64,000 bases of DNA from Calliopum simillimum (GCA_951812925.1 OX638369.1:51145061-51209060), one strand, 5' to 3'. Counted from the first letter of the stretch, positions 1 through 12,059 are shown. The notes: generated from the letters alone by a model not told the origin. Made by a program: numbers and translations.

Positions 1-80
1 AAAACCAAATGTTTCATTTGAAGTTGATGTGAAAAATTTAAAAAATTTGTGAAATTTCAAACTTTTTTCTTCTAAGCATA

Positions 81-598
81 ATGCCCAAAATACATGCGCA
101 TTTTTCACGCGCGTGAACGCATTTTTTTTGTATGAAATTCATAGAACAATGTGGGAAATTGAAACACGCATGCCTTGCGTATCACGCAAGTAGCTATGAA
201 ATTGATTTTTACGCAATGCATGAAATTTCCCAATTTTGAAATTGGGAAATTTCACTTTGACAATCATTTGTTTTGAAAAATACAAAGGCACAGTGGAAGC
301 AACATAATTGACAGTCAATAAAATTTTTCAAAATTAACAAATTTTCGTGTAATAAAATCGATTAATGTTTTAAAAACGCGTTTAAAAAAAAGCAAAAACT
401 GAAGGAATTGACCCAGAAGCTGAAAGTGCTTGGTAAAGTAACTTTTTATTATTTATAGTGCGCTTCTTATAAATTTTTTTTTTCAGCCCATAGTCAAAAA
501 TCGGCATCAAATGTCAACTGAATAGATGCGCATGTATTTTAAGTACAGAATCACGCACATAAACGCATGCGTAAAAAATGCTCATGTATTTTGAGCAT
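81..598. repeat. Short inverted-repeat element (MITE-like)
   Basis: The ends are inverted copies of one another: ATGCCCAAAATACATGCGCA at the left and, reverse-complemented, ATGCTCAAAATACATGAGCA at the right. Both continue into ACGC-rich sequence. The interior is AT-rich and non-coding, and I could not fix a target-site duplication. The 599-887 stretch to the right shows no recognisable feature. Confidence 0.45.
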
Positions 599-887
599 AA
601 GTTTAGGAATATGTACTTGTTAAAAGCGCCATTAATCACTCTTTGTAAATATATTGATGTATATGAAGCTATAACCTCGAAAATAGAAATTATCGAATAA
701 CTCGGGAACGGCCGCAGGGGAAAAAAAATAATTAGGTTTTATGTGTTCAGCGACCTCAAATTAGTTTAGAAAAAATGGTTTGCAAAATGTTACAAATATT
801 TTTAATTTTGTGTTGTATTAACTTTTTATAGTTATTGCTTAAATAATAAACAAATCAAAAGCACAAAAAAATTTTTGTTAAACTTTA

Positions 888-2004
888 CTTTTTATAGTAG
901 GTACAAACCATGTGTAAACGATCAAGAAATTTGTTCATGGCATCCGATTTGGCTATAAATTGGCATAAGCAATAGTTGCATAGTGGAAAACATTACTACC
1001 AAATATTTTTTCAAAATTTAAAATAATGGCGGAGATATGGGACTTTGAAATTTTTAGGTTAGTTTTTTTTGAGAAGCTATAACTTCGGTTGCATTTATCC
1101 AATTTTCAATTTTGTAGTGTTAAATGATTTGTCTTAAAACAGGCTTTAAAATAAAAACTAGCAAACATTTTTTTTTTTTATATAGTTTACACTGAAAAAA
1201 AAAAATTTAAATTGAGTTTCCCAAAATATGTCCTTTTTAATATTTTTTATTTTTCTTGTAAAAAAAGCTACAAGTGTAACTTACCAGTCCTCCAAAAATT
1301 GGAGTGGGCCTCCCAGTGGTTCTCCAGAAAAACAATAAAATGTAGCATCTTCCCCAATTTTTCAGTACATTTTTTTAATTTAAAATTTTTATTAAATAAA
1401 ATTTTCAAATGCTGAAAATAGTTTATTGACTGTTTTTTTGCTTGTATAGTACTAATATAAGTACCAACGCACTTTTTTCAAATTCAAATTAACGTTTAAT
1501 TAAAAATTTAAAATTCAAAAAAATTGTACTGAAAAATTGCGGCAAAAGCTACATTTTATTGTTTTTCTGGAGAACCACTGGGAGGCCCACTCCAATTTTT
1601 GGAGGACTGGTAAGTTACACTTGTAGCTTTTTTACAAGAAAAATAAAAAATATTAAAATGGACGTATTTTGGGAAACTCAATTTAAATTTTTTTTTTTTC
1701 AGTGTAAACTGTATATAAAAAAAAAATGTTTGCTAGTTTTTATTTTAAAGCCTGTTTTAAGACAAATCATTTAACACTATAAAATTGAAAATTGGTTAAA
1801 TGCAACCGAAGTTATAGCTTCTCAAAAAAAACTAACCTAAAAATTTCAAAGTCCCATATCTCCGCCATTTTTTTAAATTTTGAAAAAATATTTGGTAGTA
1901 ATTTTTTCCACTATGCAACTATTGCTTATGCCAATTTATAGCCAAATCGGATGCCATGAAAAAAATCTTGATCGTTTTGAAATGGTTTGTACCAGTATAA
2001 AAAA
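888..2004. repeat. Long foldback element, arms about 500 bp
   Basis: The two halves are near-perfect reverse complements around a centre near 1447. For example, the block ending at 1346 (TGTAGC) pairs with the one beginning at 1548 (GCTACA), and GGTACAAACC near 900 pairs with GGTTTGTACC near 1990. The arms run roughly 888-1405 and 1488-2004. Short ORFs read in either arm are mirror images and show no protein family, so the element is non-coding. It resembles a foldback or long-TIR MITE. The outer boundary and target duplication are uncertain. Confidence 0.75.
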
Positions 2005-2564
2005 CAATATTCAACACCGACCGTATAAATTCATTCAATGTAACAAGACTTCTAGGCTAAAACCCCGTGTAACGATTTTTTCCCATTGTTGGTGCTTAAA
2101 ATGGGTATGTACGCAGTTTTCCGGGCGTCATTTTCACTTTTTCCATTTTCCAACATCATATTTGGATTCAGCAACCTAGAGAACCCCCTGAATAGCATAA
2201 TTTTCCATTTTTAAGTATTTTAGAACATTTTTATTGAATTTATCCGATTTTGAGGGTTCACGGGGGATTAAAAAAGTTTTTGGGAAAAGCCGCAAAAAAC
2301 TAATGTGTTGGTTTTGTTTTAAATTTTATTACGAATAAAATGAGTCCCGTCGGATCAAAATCGGTGAATGTTCAACAAAATTAGAAATAAATACCAAATT
2401 TGCCTGCACTACGTTAGGTTTTAATTTTATCACAAAAAGTAATTACTTCCAAACCATTTAGTTTTTTTCAATTTTTTAATACCAAAGTGGCTTAAAAACA
2501 ATTCTAAAATAACTTTAAATTCAAAAAACATAGCATTTAATGTATTTTTCTTGTATGGGATGCT
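2005..2564. other. Intergenic, no feature recognised
   Basis: AT-rich sequence without a credible coding region, terminal repeats or tandem structure that I can identify. Confidence 0.4.
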
Positions 2565-3528
2565 CCACGCGATATTTTGCCCACTTTCAGATTGTAAGTG
2601 TCTAATAACAAGTAGACTCCCTACAGTTAAATTCAGAAAGATTGCTCTAGTAGTTTTCTTTTTAAGTGAATTATATTTTTGTGGGCGGTGTCACGCCCTT
2701 CAACAAGTTTTCCCAATATAACGGCATATCATATATTAATACTTGTTTTCAGGAGTACAATCTCTTAAATTTTCATTAATATTGTTGGAGTCGTTTTCGA
2801 ATAATATTGAAAAAATTTCAATGGTTAAAAAGGGGGCGTATCATTTCTTGGATACCGCCCACTTTTCGTTTATTACAAGGCATTGATAAGTAGTACCTAT
2901 ATACCAAATTTCCTTAAAATACATTGCAACATTTGCGAGAAATAGCATTTAACTTATTTTGCGCAACGGCGATATTTCGCCCACTTTCAGATCAGAGATG
3001 CCTTATAGCAAGTGTGTCAGCGTTTTCAAATCACTGAGCCAAGCGCAGTCAGCGCACATTCCTCGAAATACAACAATCGCAAAACCTATTTTTTGTTGGT
3101 TTTTTGGTGGCTCGTTTGCAACAACAACAATATTTCAATATATTTTTAAATTCCTGAGGATTACATCACACGAAAAATGTTTGTTGTTTTTTTTAGAGTG
3201 CAAAAACAACAAAAACAATTTTTCATAAATATTTTAATTCCGCGAATTTTGACGAGCTCAAAAAAAAAAAACAACAAACATTTTTCGTGTGTGTTGTAGT
3301 TCTCAGAAATTTAAAAAATTATTGAAATATTCTTGTTTTTGTAGGCGAGCCAAAATTGGCTCACTTTTGTTCTACGCTGATACCCTTGCCTTATAGCCTT
3401 ATAGGCTTCCCACAGTTAATTTCAGAACGATTGCTTTTTTAGTTTTCTTTTTAAACCGTATTGTATTTTTGTGGGCGATGTCACGCCCTTAAACGAGTTT
3501 TTCTAATATAACGACATATAGTGATGCG
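2565..3528. repeat. Two copies of a CACGCCC-type dispersed repeat
   Basis: Two similar blocks, about 2565-2750 and 2955-3528, share the order: a 'gcccactttcag' segment, a 'cccacagttaa' segment, then 'gtgggcg-tgtcacgccc' followed by 'taatataacg-cata'. The second copy is split by the hAT-like MITE at 3009-3388. GGGCG/CACGCCC-bearing repeats of this sort recur elsewhere in this window. No coding function is seen. Confidence 0.5.
3009..3388. mobile_element. hAT-type MITE with 8-bp target duplication
   Basis: The element is flanked by the direct repeat CCTTATAG (3001-3008 and 3389-3396). Its ends are inverted copies, CAAGTGTGTCAGCGT at the left and CAAGGGTATCAGCGT at the right after reverse complementing. 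An 8-bp duplication with short C/T-A-R-G-type termini is typical of hAT elements. The interior is itself palindromic around AACAACAAACATTTTTCGTG and contains no transposase. A decayed relative of the right half lies near 31060-31170. Confidence 0.8.
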
Positions 3529-3807
3529 CAAAACTAGTCTTGGTTTTGGTCTTAATAATTTTGCGAGACCAAGACCCTGATATTTTTGCAAGACCGAGAC
3601 CAAGACTGCTATGGTCTTGGTCTTGCACACGATAATCGTCAAGACCAGGACTGCTTTTCAGTCTTGGTAATTTATAGTTAAAAGGTGTTTCACGCCCGTT
3701 TCGAAGATAAAATCATCTCTCAATTTGAATTTCGGCATCTTAAAAACCCAACTGCTTTGGAAAAATATGGTTTTGAAACTTCAAGACCAAGACCGAGACC
3801 AAGACTT
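3529..3807. mobile_element. TCTTGG-rich element, copy A
   Basis: It begins TAGTGATGCGCAAAAC and is packed with TCTTGG hexamers on one side and CCAAGA on the other. The middle has a segment, on the minus strand, reading roughly 'aaagcagttgggtttttaag' that is shared with the copy at 35592. The right terminus, expected to resemble TTGCGCATCACTA, is missing, so this copy is probably truncated. It lies directly against the repeat ending near 3528. Non-coding. Confidence 0.6.
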
Positions 3808-4009
3808 AATGGGCGTGCCACTTCTTCAAACCTGCCCACTTTCTGTCTGTGTACTAAATTTTATCAAAATAGCTTTAATGATTTAGAAGTTATGACTAGA
3901 TCAAATTTAAAATGTAGGGCGGTACCACGCACCCTAGTAGGCAACTAAAAAGTTAAAACCTTGTTATTCTTCATTCTATGGCAGAGTGTATCTTTTTCTA
4001 AAGTTTCAT
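3808..4009. other. GGGCG-type repeat remnants
   Basis: Contains 'gggcgtgccac' and 'gggcggtaccacgcaccc' blocks similar to other degenerate interspersed repeats in this window. No gene seen. Confidence 0.35.
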
Positions 4010-4120
4010 TAAAATCGCTGTCCCTCTCTGATATGAAGGCAAAATAAAATAAATTAAAATCAAATTATTGAAATTTATCTTATGTTGCCTACATATCAGA
4101 GAGGGACTTAGGCAGTTTTG
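4010..4120. repeat. Small palindromic repeat
   Basis: GTCCCTCTCTGATATG at about 4020 is mirrored by CATATCAGAGAGGGAC at about 4095, with further pairing toward an AT-rich loop. It forms a hairpin of roughly 40-bp arms, consistent with a miniature foldback element. Confidence 0.6.
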
Positions 4121-4439
4121 ATATACAACGACACATATATTTATATACAAACATACAATTTTAGCTGGTACAAAAAGAGAAGATACTTGCAAAGATTCGG
4201 CATTCTTTTAAACTCTGTAATGTGTTGAAACATCCTTAAAGTGATAAATTTCATCATAAAAACATTTTGATATGGGCGTTATTTTTTCAAAGATCGAAAT
4301 AAATGTAAGCAGATCAAATAATTGTTAAGTCCTCTGAACTCAACATTGAATATGCGTATCGAATCTTTATTTCAATTTGGGAAAAAGGCATACACGTAGA
4401 CTGGCACATAGGAACATTGCTGCTAGAACCTAAAATCCA

Positions 4440-4640
4440 ACCTGATGCTCATAACAATCGAGAACAAACTACGCAGATGGGTATGGATAGGACATACGAG
4501 TAATGTCGGGAAATCACACAATGCAGCTTGCCGTCAAGCCTTTGAGAGTAAAACAAAGAGCTGTTTAAATTTGGTAGATCAAAAGTTATCTGGAATCCAA
4601 GAATCGGCAAGGATTTCAATCGATGGAAACTATTTATTTT
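4440..4640 (+). pseudogene. Non-LTR retrotransposon C-terminal remnant
   Basis: The translated sequence contains NKLRRWVWIGHT followed by an alanine/arginine-rich stretch. This resembles the '..RRWRWIGHTLR...RQAL' tail of RTE- or CR1-like LINE polyproteins. Only about 50 residues are recognisable and no reverse transcriptase core is nearby, so this is a truncated 3' fragment. The similarity is judged from memory of the motif and is weak. Confidence 0.35.
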
Positions 4641-4957
4641 GGCTTTATAGTATGCTTAAGATTTGTTTAAAAATTCGTTATTTTTATTTACAAACTCAGT
4701 TATTTGGTAGTGGGTTAATAAAGAAGAGGATTAAATTGATACATATTAGTACATTTTTTCAAATTACTTAAAAAAATAATCCTACATTTCGTTCGATATC
4801 ATTGATGATTACAGCAATTGCAAAGCAATACTCAAAAAAAAAAAAAAAGAGAAGAAAAAGGAAAGCATATCCTGCGAACTTCATATACTTAGGAATTGCT
4901 ATACAATAGACTAGATTGCAGTCTTTGCTCAAATGTCCAAAGGATAAACATTTCACA

Positions 4958-5325
4958 TTAATTTTCTTCCGCACTACTTGTACTACTCGACTGACCAAAA
5001 CCACTAGCATCCTTCACTGCATTTACCCACATGAGTGTGTTGTTGGTTTTTCTTCGCTTAAAACGCGTTTTCCTTTTTATCGGTTGCTACTTTTTTGTGG
5101 TTTTCCTACGTTTTCCTTTATGCAACGGCTATAGCTACGCTCGTTTGAGGCAGCATCACCAACGTAAATCCAGTCAATAAATTGAAGCGATCTGTGGTTG
5201 ATTTTCCAATACCGTATTTTGACCACATCAGGATTGAGCACCAGCGCGCCTGATGCAGTGTCGAGGTAGTCAAGAGAATAAGATTGATTTGCTGTATTTT
5301 TTTTTCTGTTATCCTTTTCCTATTA
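4958..5325 (-). pseudogene. Degenerate coding-like fragment of unknown protein
   Basis: On the minus strand, reading from about 5325 down, an open frame without its own ATG encodes a compositionally normal stretch including YLDTASGALVLNPDVVK, YWKINHRSLQFIDWIYVGD and a basic tail. It stops at 5078-5080. After a frame change it can continue through a lysine/arginine-rich segment into MWVNAVKDASGFGQSSSTSS and stop at 4958-4960. The codon composition is unlike the AT-rich surroundings. It could be the last exon of a host gene with one or two frameshifts, or a processed pseudogene. I do not recognise the family, and no clear splice acceptor is visible. Confidence 0.3.
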
Positions 5326-5625
5326 TCCTTCGTCTTGTTGCTCAATACTTTTTGCGCAACTTTTGTTCAGAGCACATTTGCATAAGTTTAAATGTTTCGG
5401 AATATTATGCCTGACCTTCTTTCATTTCGAATATTGAAAGTTATCAATTTAAAAGTAAGTTTTAAGTGATATATAGATGCATATGATTATGGGAACCAGT
5501 GACTAACGTATGTGTTTCATCGTGGTACAGTAAGTAAATAAGAAAAGTCCCTATTGCATATGGAAAATATATTCAGATACGTTACATGATTCGAAAAATC
5601 AAACAGTTGCTTAAACTAGCAACTA

Positions 5626-6937
5626 CAGGGTGGCTGATTCGAACTGTTACCAACTTCAGATAGACTTATCTGACAGATGGAACATGACAGCTGTCTAAAA
5701 ATTCTCATGATGTTAGTTCATTCTATTGTCGACAAGTAACCAAAAGCATTTGCGCGTCAATTTATTGAAAATAAAAAATTTTCGAAATGGAATTCAAACG
5801 TAATAGTGTGATTGCTCTTTATTTGGCTGAAAAATCGCAACCAGCAATTGTTCGTGAGCTGAAACATTTAAGAGTGAATAAAATGTTTGTGTATCGGACC
5901 ATAACACGTTACAATGGTACCGGCAGCGTTGCCAAACGACATGGTGGTGGTCGGAAAATAACTGCAACATCACCAGAAATGGTTCGAAAGGTGAAGGCCA
6001 GAATTGAGCGAAATCCGAGACGCAGTGGCAGACAAATAGCTGCCGAGCTGAAAATATCGCGTGAACGAATGCAACACATATTGTCAAACAAGCTCGGACT
6101 AAAGGCCCTCAAGTTCCAAAAGGCGCATGATCTCACTCCTGCTCAAAAAAAAGTTAGGCTCGATAGAGCCAAGGAGTTGTTGCGCTTGCACGCCGCCGGA
6201 AATCTGTCACAAATTGTCTTCTCTGATGAGAAAAATTACTGTATCCAGCAATATGTAAACAAACAAAATGATCGGGTTTACTTGACAGAGAGGTCCTACG
6301 AAAATTTGGATGTTCGTTTGGCCACCAGGACGCAGGCACCACCGCATGTGATGGTTTGGGCTGCAGTGACTGCTGATGGGCGCTCACCACTCGTTTTTTT
6401 GGCCGCTGGCGTCAAAGTAAACGCCCAGGTGTATCGTGAATCAGTGTTGGAGGGTGCTTTACTGCCGTGGGCACGCAAACATTTCGGTCGCAAGCCATGG
6501 ACATTCCAACAAGACTCGGCACCGTCACACAAAGCTCGTGTGAATCAAGAATGGTTAGAAAAAACGTTCCTAGCTTCATTTCTGCTCAACAATGGCTCTC
6601 AAATTCGCCTGATGCGAATCCGCTGGATTTCTCAATCTGGGGTATGTTGGACAGGAAGGTTTTGACTAAAAAATACCAGAGCGTTGATGCGCTAAAAGTG
6701 GCCCTTCAACGAGAATGGCGCAAACTTCCACAAAATCAAATTCGTGCAGCATGCGACTCGTTCTTCGACCGTCTACGGGCCATAGTTAAGGCCAAAGGTG
6801 GCCAAATCGAAAATCTCAAGTAGATTCTTAAAATTTGAACATTTCCCAACAATTATAGTGTTTGATCAATAAAATCTGTGCATGGAAACTAAAAATATAG
6901 TCTTTTGAATTGGTACCACTTCGAATCAGCCACCCTG
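5626..6937 (+). mobile_element. Mariner-superfamily element, complete ends
   Basis: The element is 1312 bp, bounded by TA dinucleotides (5624-5625 and 6938-6939) and inverted repeats beginning CAGGGTGGCTGATTCGAA. After one or two mismatches the inverted match continues through TACCAA, giving about 28 bp per end. It carries one transposase gene with a single frameshift. Size, TA target and gene order fit a full-length mariner relative. The intact ends suggest fairly recent activity, or mobilisation in trans. Confidence 0.9.
5787..6823 (+). pseudogene. Mariner-type transposase, one frameshift, DD37D-like
   Basis: This encodes a transposase that would cut and paste its element at TA sites. The N-terminal part (residues about 1-110) has helix-turn-helix-like DNA-binding segments including a basic GGGRK linker. 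The catalytic domain shows VFSDEKN with Asp147, then FQQDSAPSHK with Asp243. The third acidic residue is in SPDANPLDFSIWG. The frame breaks in an A-run at 6559-6564, where one A appears to be missing, and the last 86 or so codons continue in the next frame to the stop at 6821-6823. Reading across the break, 37 residues separate the second and third Asp. This resembles DD37D (maT-like) elements rather than canonical DD34D mariners. Expected length is about 345 aa. The start at 5787 fits the 160-bp leader after the left inverted repeat. Confidence 0.88.
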
Positions 6938-8055
6938 TATAAAGGCAACTGAAGAATCAAATGACTGGTTCGGTTGTAATACGAGCTTTCCGAAGCAACT
7001 GCTTGCAATTTGGTGTACTATCCAACTAAACTCAAAATATCGCTGGACGCTATAAAATTAATTTCACAAATTTATGGATAACTTTCGTATTCAGGACCAC
7101 TTTTTAGTTTTTAAAATGATATGGGATGCATCAACTCTTCTCTGAAATGGACCAAATTTTACGTAGTGCTTATATGCATCAAAGAGAACGTTTGGTGCAG
7201 TGGAAGCGCAATTCCAAGCAAAGTTTTTGTTTTTAAAAAAAATTTGAACCAGTCTACTATACCCATATATGGGGAAATCTCAGCAAGTGTGATTTTCAAT
7301 ATGAATAGTTCTCGGTTCGCCGAGTGAGCAGTGGTTGCATTTCCCATCCGTTCTAACATGTTTGGGACACTTATTGGATGATGCCAAATATGATAACATG
7401 CGTGTGCTACCGCACACAATAAATTTTCAATTTTAAATTGAATCGTTACCATAATATCTGTTATTTAATATTAAAATTTAGAATTTATCACTTGAAAAAG
7501 CCATTAAAAAAATAAAAACAAAAAAAAAAAATTCTGCAGTAATAACTTTTTCTTATTTCAACCCCTGGTATAGAGTCTTGTCAACGAGCTGGAGGGCTTT
7601 AAAAATATGCTACCTACCGATTAGTCAAATTTTTAAAGTCCTCTAGATCATTAACCAGACTTTATACTATAAAAATATAGAGGACATATGAAGACAGGCA
7701 TACCATAATCAAATTTGCTTTTTGATCAAAAATCGGCCCAAGCTGCTACTCCTTATTGTCACAGGCCATAAGAGAGGATATCGAATGATAAGTTTTGAAG
7801 TAAAAAACCATGTCTCATAAGAAATAAAAATTTTATGTTTGTTTATGAAATGTTAACTGAGCCCAATTGAGATAAATATGCTAGAAAAAAGCCTCTTTTA
7901 TAATTTTTTAAAACTTCTTTTAGAGATTAGTAAACAATGGACATTTATTATAATGATATCGTTGAAATCGAGGTAATCGGATTAAATTTAATTTTTTTTT
8001 ATTTGCCGTTTCGGAATGGAATGACCCATATACATTGGGTTTTTTTTTCAAAGAA
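6938..8055. other. Intergenic, weak hairpin only
   Basis: AT-rich, with no credible gene. A weakly paired inverted repeat is visible at about 7566-7676: 'agagtcttgtcaa..ggctttaaaaa' against its degenerate reverse complement. Confidence 0.35.
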
Positions 8056-8420
8056 AATGCCACGGCTATATCTCATAAGCCGCTTGGGATTTTGTTTTCC
8101 TATCTTCAATAAAGTTATAACTATAAAGTAAAGGAAAGAAATGTTTAACGAATTGACCCAAAAAAATTGCGTCTTGGAACTCAAATCACAAAAAATGCCG
8201 AAAAACTAAAACATTTTTTGTCACAAGTACCAAACCGTTCCGTATTTCGCTAAACAATTAAAACAAAATTGTAGCCAAGAAAATTAACAAATCTTAGAGA
8301 ATGCCAAAAGCATTTGAGTACACCTTGATACCGTTCTGTGCCTACATACCCACAAAAAATGTATTTTCGAAATTTCACCCTACTGTAAAACTATTCGAAC
8401 TTGATGTCCCTGTTTTATTT
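8056..8420 (+). repeat. Decayed relative of the piggyBac-like MITE at 18639
   Basis: The sequence order 'gccacggctat', 'ccgtttcgtattt'-like block, 'caaaattgtagccaag' and 'aatgccaaaagcat-tgagtac' matches the interior of the element at 18930-19205 with many substitutions. No TTAA-flanked CCCCTTGAGACC ends remain. A downstream block 'cgaaatttcaccc-actgtaaaac' recurs near 53030. It is a non-coding dispersed repeat. Confidence 0.5.
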
Positions 8421-9990
8421 CGTAAAATTTTATATTTTTTCATGTTCAAAAGTACAAATTACAGCTTCTTCGTGGAATCGCCATTAACACTAATGTGATG
8501 AAGAAAATTGTTTTTTCCTTATTGATTGTATTTGTATAACATATTTTATGCATTATTTTTAAGTTTGAGGCATTTTTTGTCATTGGGAGCGAAATTTTCC
8601 GTAAAATATTTCTCTAGATAATTTTAATCCATTATTATGTACCTTGTTTGTAAACAAAGAGGTCGGAAAGATCCATGAAAACGAGAAATAATGGATTTAA
8701 ATATTCCCAAAAAAATTTTTCCAGTATGATTTAATTATGACCTTTGGATAAGAAGATTTATCCAAATTGTAGTTTTAGAATTTTACGGCAGGTTGAAATT
8801 TTGCAAATACCTTACTTTTTGGGGTTCTCTTTGTAACATGAAAACTTACCAACAATTGAGGCGCTGCGAACAATAACGCCCTGAGTCGACTTTTGCGCCC
8901 ATCTCTTTTTTGTAAAGTTTGGGTGCTCAAATATATGTGTACTTAATTTCAACTTCCAATTCCGATCACAAAATGTGGTAGAGCAATATGTATGTATATG
9001 AAGCAATCCACGTCAAGTGTACCAGCACCGGTGTGCAAGAACAACAATCCGGGAGGATTTAGTCTTAGTACTATTTGTGGTTAAAGTACAGGGTGTTGAA
9101 ATTGTTTCCAAAAAAATCACACGTATTGCTTGGACGATTCTAAGCATTTTTTGCCAAATACACTTTTTTCGAAAGATGCTTTCCTCTTGAGTAAAAATAG
9201 ATTTTTGCCTTCCGCGGGCGTTCAAAAGCCAAAAACTACATTTTAGCGTCCGAATCCAATCTTGAGTCATACACCATTTTAAAGCTTATAAATTATGCTT
9301 TAATTTAAAGTACTTTAAAAAAAATCTATGGGGTTTTTTTTTTGAAAAAAGAACACTTCAAAATGAAAGGGACCAGTAACTTAGATTTATCAATTTACAA
9401 ACTGTAGCGATAAATTTTTGAAAAAACATCCTTTTCATGAAAATGACTAAAAAAGCCAACTTCAACGCCGTGTATTTTAACAACAAATGGTACTAGGACC
9501 ACCGGATCTACCATATTGCCAAATTTGAGCGAAATCGGAGAAAAAAAATGTTGAGCTGGTACACTTGGCGTGGGGCGTAATTGCATAAATCAGTTCGCGG
9601 TACGAAAAACGGTTTTTACTCAAAACCATGGTGTCTAACGAAAAAAGTGTATAAACCAAAAAATTCGCACGCATTTTTATAATTTTTCAAAATTTGTTAA
9701 AAAAAAAGTCTAAAAAAATTCACACGCATTCTTTGGACAATTCTAAGCGTATTTTGCCTCATACACTTTTTTCGTCAGGCACCTTGGTTTTGAGTAAAAA
9801 TAAAAATATTTGGGTGATTCTCAGATAACTGTACTTTTTGTGTCCTCTGGCGATTTCACCTATACAGTCGGCTTTTTTTTCACAAAAAATTACGCTATAA
9901 GTTAGAAACTATGTTTTTCTAATAGACCGGATCAATTTTACTACCAAATAATTATTGGTCTACTGTGAAAGTTTGCAAATGTACCCCAAA
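8421..9990. other. Intergenic with repeat scraps
   Basis: No gene is supported. Around 8855-8893 a segment 'caattgaggcg..caataacgccc' is shared, inverted, with 14737-14780 at the outer end of the large foldback. It is therefore another copy of that family's terminal sequence. Short A/T homopolymers dominate the rest. Confidence 0.4.
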
Positions 9991-11689
9991 TGTCACAAAC
10001 GTGGCATGTCCTACCCCTGCTTTTTATAAACAAAACTATGAAAAACGACCAAAAGACGGAAATAGAACAGAAAACAAGTTGCTACACATATAAAGTAAAT
10101 ACTTAAGGCTACAATATTCTAAGATCATCTGTAGCTTAAAATAATTTTTAGAGGGCACAATTTCGAATTGAAAACTGTCCCCTAGTTTTGGAAAAAAAAA
10201 ATTTCTTGAAAGCATTATGCTACTAATGCATGGTACTACTGTATCAGTCAATAGACTGCAATAGTCATGCGTTAATTCTGATCACTATCCATCCACCCAA
10301 AGGCAGTTTATAAACAAAAACAGTTTTTTTTTTTAAATTATGGTCACAAACGTGGCACTCGGCACTCTTAGGTAGTACATTTTATTTTATGCATGAAACA
10401 ATTTTTTTTGTAGGATTTGAATACATGACCCCAAATTCTTTCGGAAAAATCTTGAACTCTAAAGCGTGCTTTACAATGAGCGATAAACTACAAAAATGTC
10501 ACAAACGTGGCGCATAAAAAATGTCACAAACGTGGCACTTTTTATCACTTTGCAAAAAACATAATTTGATATGAAGTTTGAGTATACAGATGTTCAGTTG
10601 AAGGCTATTAATTATGTTTTTAATACAAAAAATTTTCTAGACCATAAGAATCCTGAGTTATCCTTGCTCAAAAGTGAAAAAATCACTGTTTTGACATCTA
10701 CTTAAAGCTATAGAACAAGAACAACAAGAAGTAAAATTAATTTTTGTCAATGGATTCAGACAACCAAATTTATTGTCAACAAGACATAATTTATAGTTTT
10801 TCAATTGGATTCCCAGCTTCCGAGTTATAAGCGTTTAAAGTTAGGATATTTTTCGATGACATATAAAGATTTTCCGAGACCGAAAAGTTACAAAAAATCA
10901 AGTTTTATTATTTGTATCAATAACATATTTAATTGAAAAAATTTCGAGACCTTGCAGACCATAATCGCATGAAAAATTACAGTTCTATGCTAGATTTAGT
11001 GAATAAGCTTACTTAACTACTTCTTTGCAAATTAACAGAATCAAAATTTCATCTGTTCATTCACTAAATCTACAATAGAGCCTTATTTTTTCATCCGATT
11101 TTAGTCTGCAATGGCTTAAAATTTTTGTGATAAATTATATTTTTGATAAAAATAATAAAACTTACCATTTTTGTTAATTTTTCGGTCCAGAAAATCCTTT
11201 GTGTATTATTGAGAGGTATCCTTTTTTTAAAGGCTTATAACTCGGAAACTAGGAATTCAATTGAAAAATGGTAAATTATATCTTGTTGATAATAAATTTG
11301 GCTGTCTGAATCCATTGACAAAAATTAATTTTACTTGTCGCTGTTTTAATTAAGTAGATGTCAAAACTGTGATTTTTTCACTTTTGAGCAAGGATAACTA
11401 AGGATACTTATGTAATAGAAAAAAATCAAGATAAGATTCGTAATTAGGAGATACTAATCCACCATAAACGGCTATAAAAACAGAAAACAGGAAACCATAG
11501 TTGATCTTTAGGGCAGTAGGGTATAAAAAAATGGACCACCAGAGACATGGCACTGTTGCAAAATTAGTCTTTAAGTGTTAATTTGTCATTATATGCAATA
11601 TATCTCTCATCAAAACGCTTCAAAACCATAATTTTTCCATACTATGGCTAAAATGTCACAAACGTGGCAATTTAGTCACAAACGTGGCA
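9991..11689 (+). repeat. Six direct copies of a 16-bp motif around a foldback
   Basis: TGTCACAAACGTGGCA or a one-base variant occurs at 9991-10006, 10342-10357, 10497-10512, 10522-10537, 11653-11668 and 11674-11689, all in the same orientation. Four copies lie left and two lie right of the palindrome at 10631-11424. The motif is itself an imperfect dyad (TGTCAC...GTGGCA). The sequence between copies is not similar, so this is not a simple tandem array. Confidence 0.65.
10631..11424. repeat. Foldback element, arms about 370 bp
   Basis: GTTATCCTTGCTCAAAAGTG at about 10657 pairs with CACTTTTGAGCAAGGATAAC at about 11379, giving a centre near 11027. Pairing extends through 'ccattgacaaaaattaattt' and 'gaattcaattgaaaa' blocks. 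The arms are imperfect (many substitutions), which suggests an old insertion. No transposase is encoded. Confidence 0.7.
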
Positions 11690-12059
11690 GCAAAATTTCT
11701 TAATTTCGACCTCAAAGCCAGCCGTAAATTCACACTTGTAGTTGATCTACTTAAAAGGTGAGTTTTAAGAGTGTGTTTACACAAGATAGCATGAAGAAAC
11801 TTGCAAAAATCCAAAAAAATTATCTGCCAATTTTGCAACTCGAAAAAGCACCGTTATCTAAGGATCACCCATTTACTAGGTGCAAATTAAGATGCAAATG
11901 TATGCATCCATTTTATAAAATTAAAGTCTTAAAGAAATAAAGAAAAACGCACATTTGCAAATAGTTGAGGTTAAAGTATTTTTCATTCCCCTCTTTTCAA
12001 AAAAAAAAAATAATCATTAAAATCGGAGCAGTTTTGCCGGTTTCCCAAACAAAATGCTA
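11690..12059. other. Intergenic, nothing recognised
   Basis: AT-rich sequence without terminal repeats or a supported coding region. Confidence 0.35.

Noticed and set aside
1212..2179. Three ORFs of 67-99 codons
   Set aside because: They lie in the arms of a palindrome, mirror one another and have no family resemblance.
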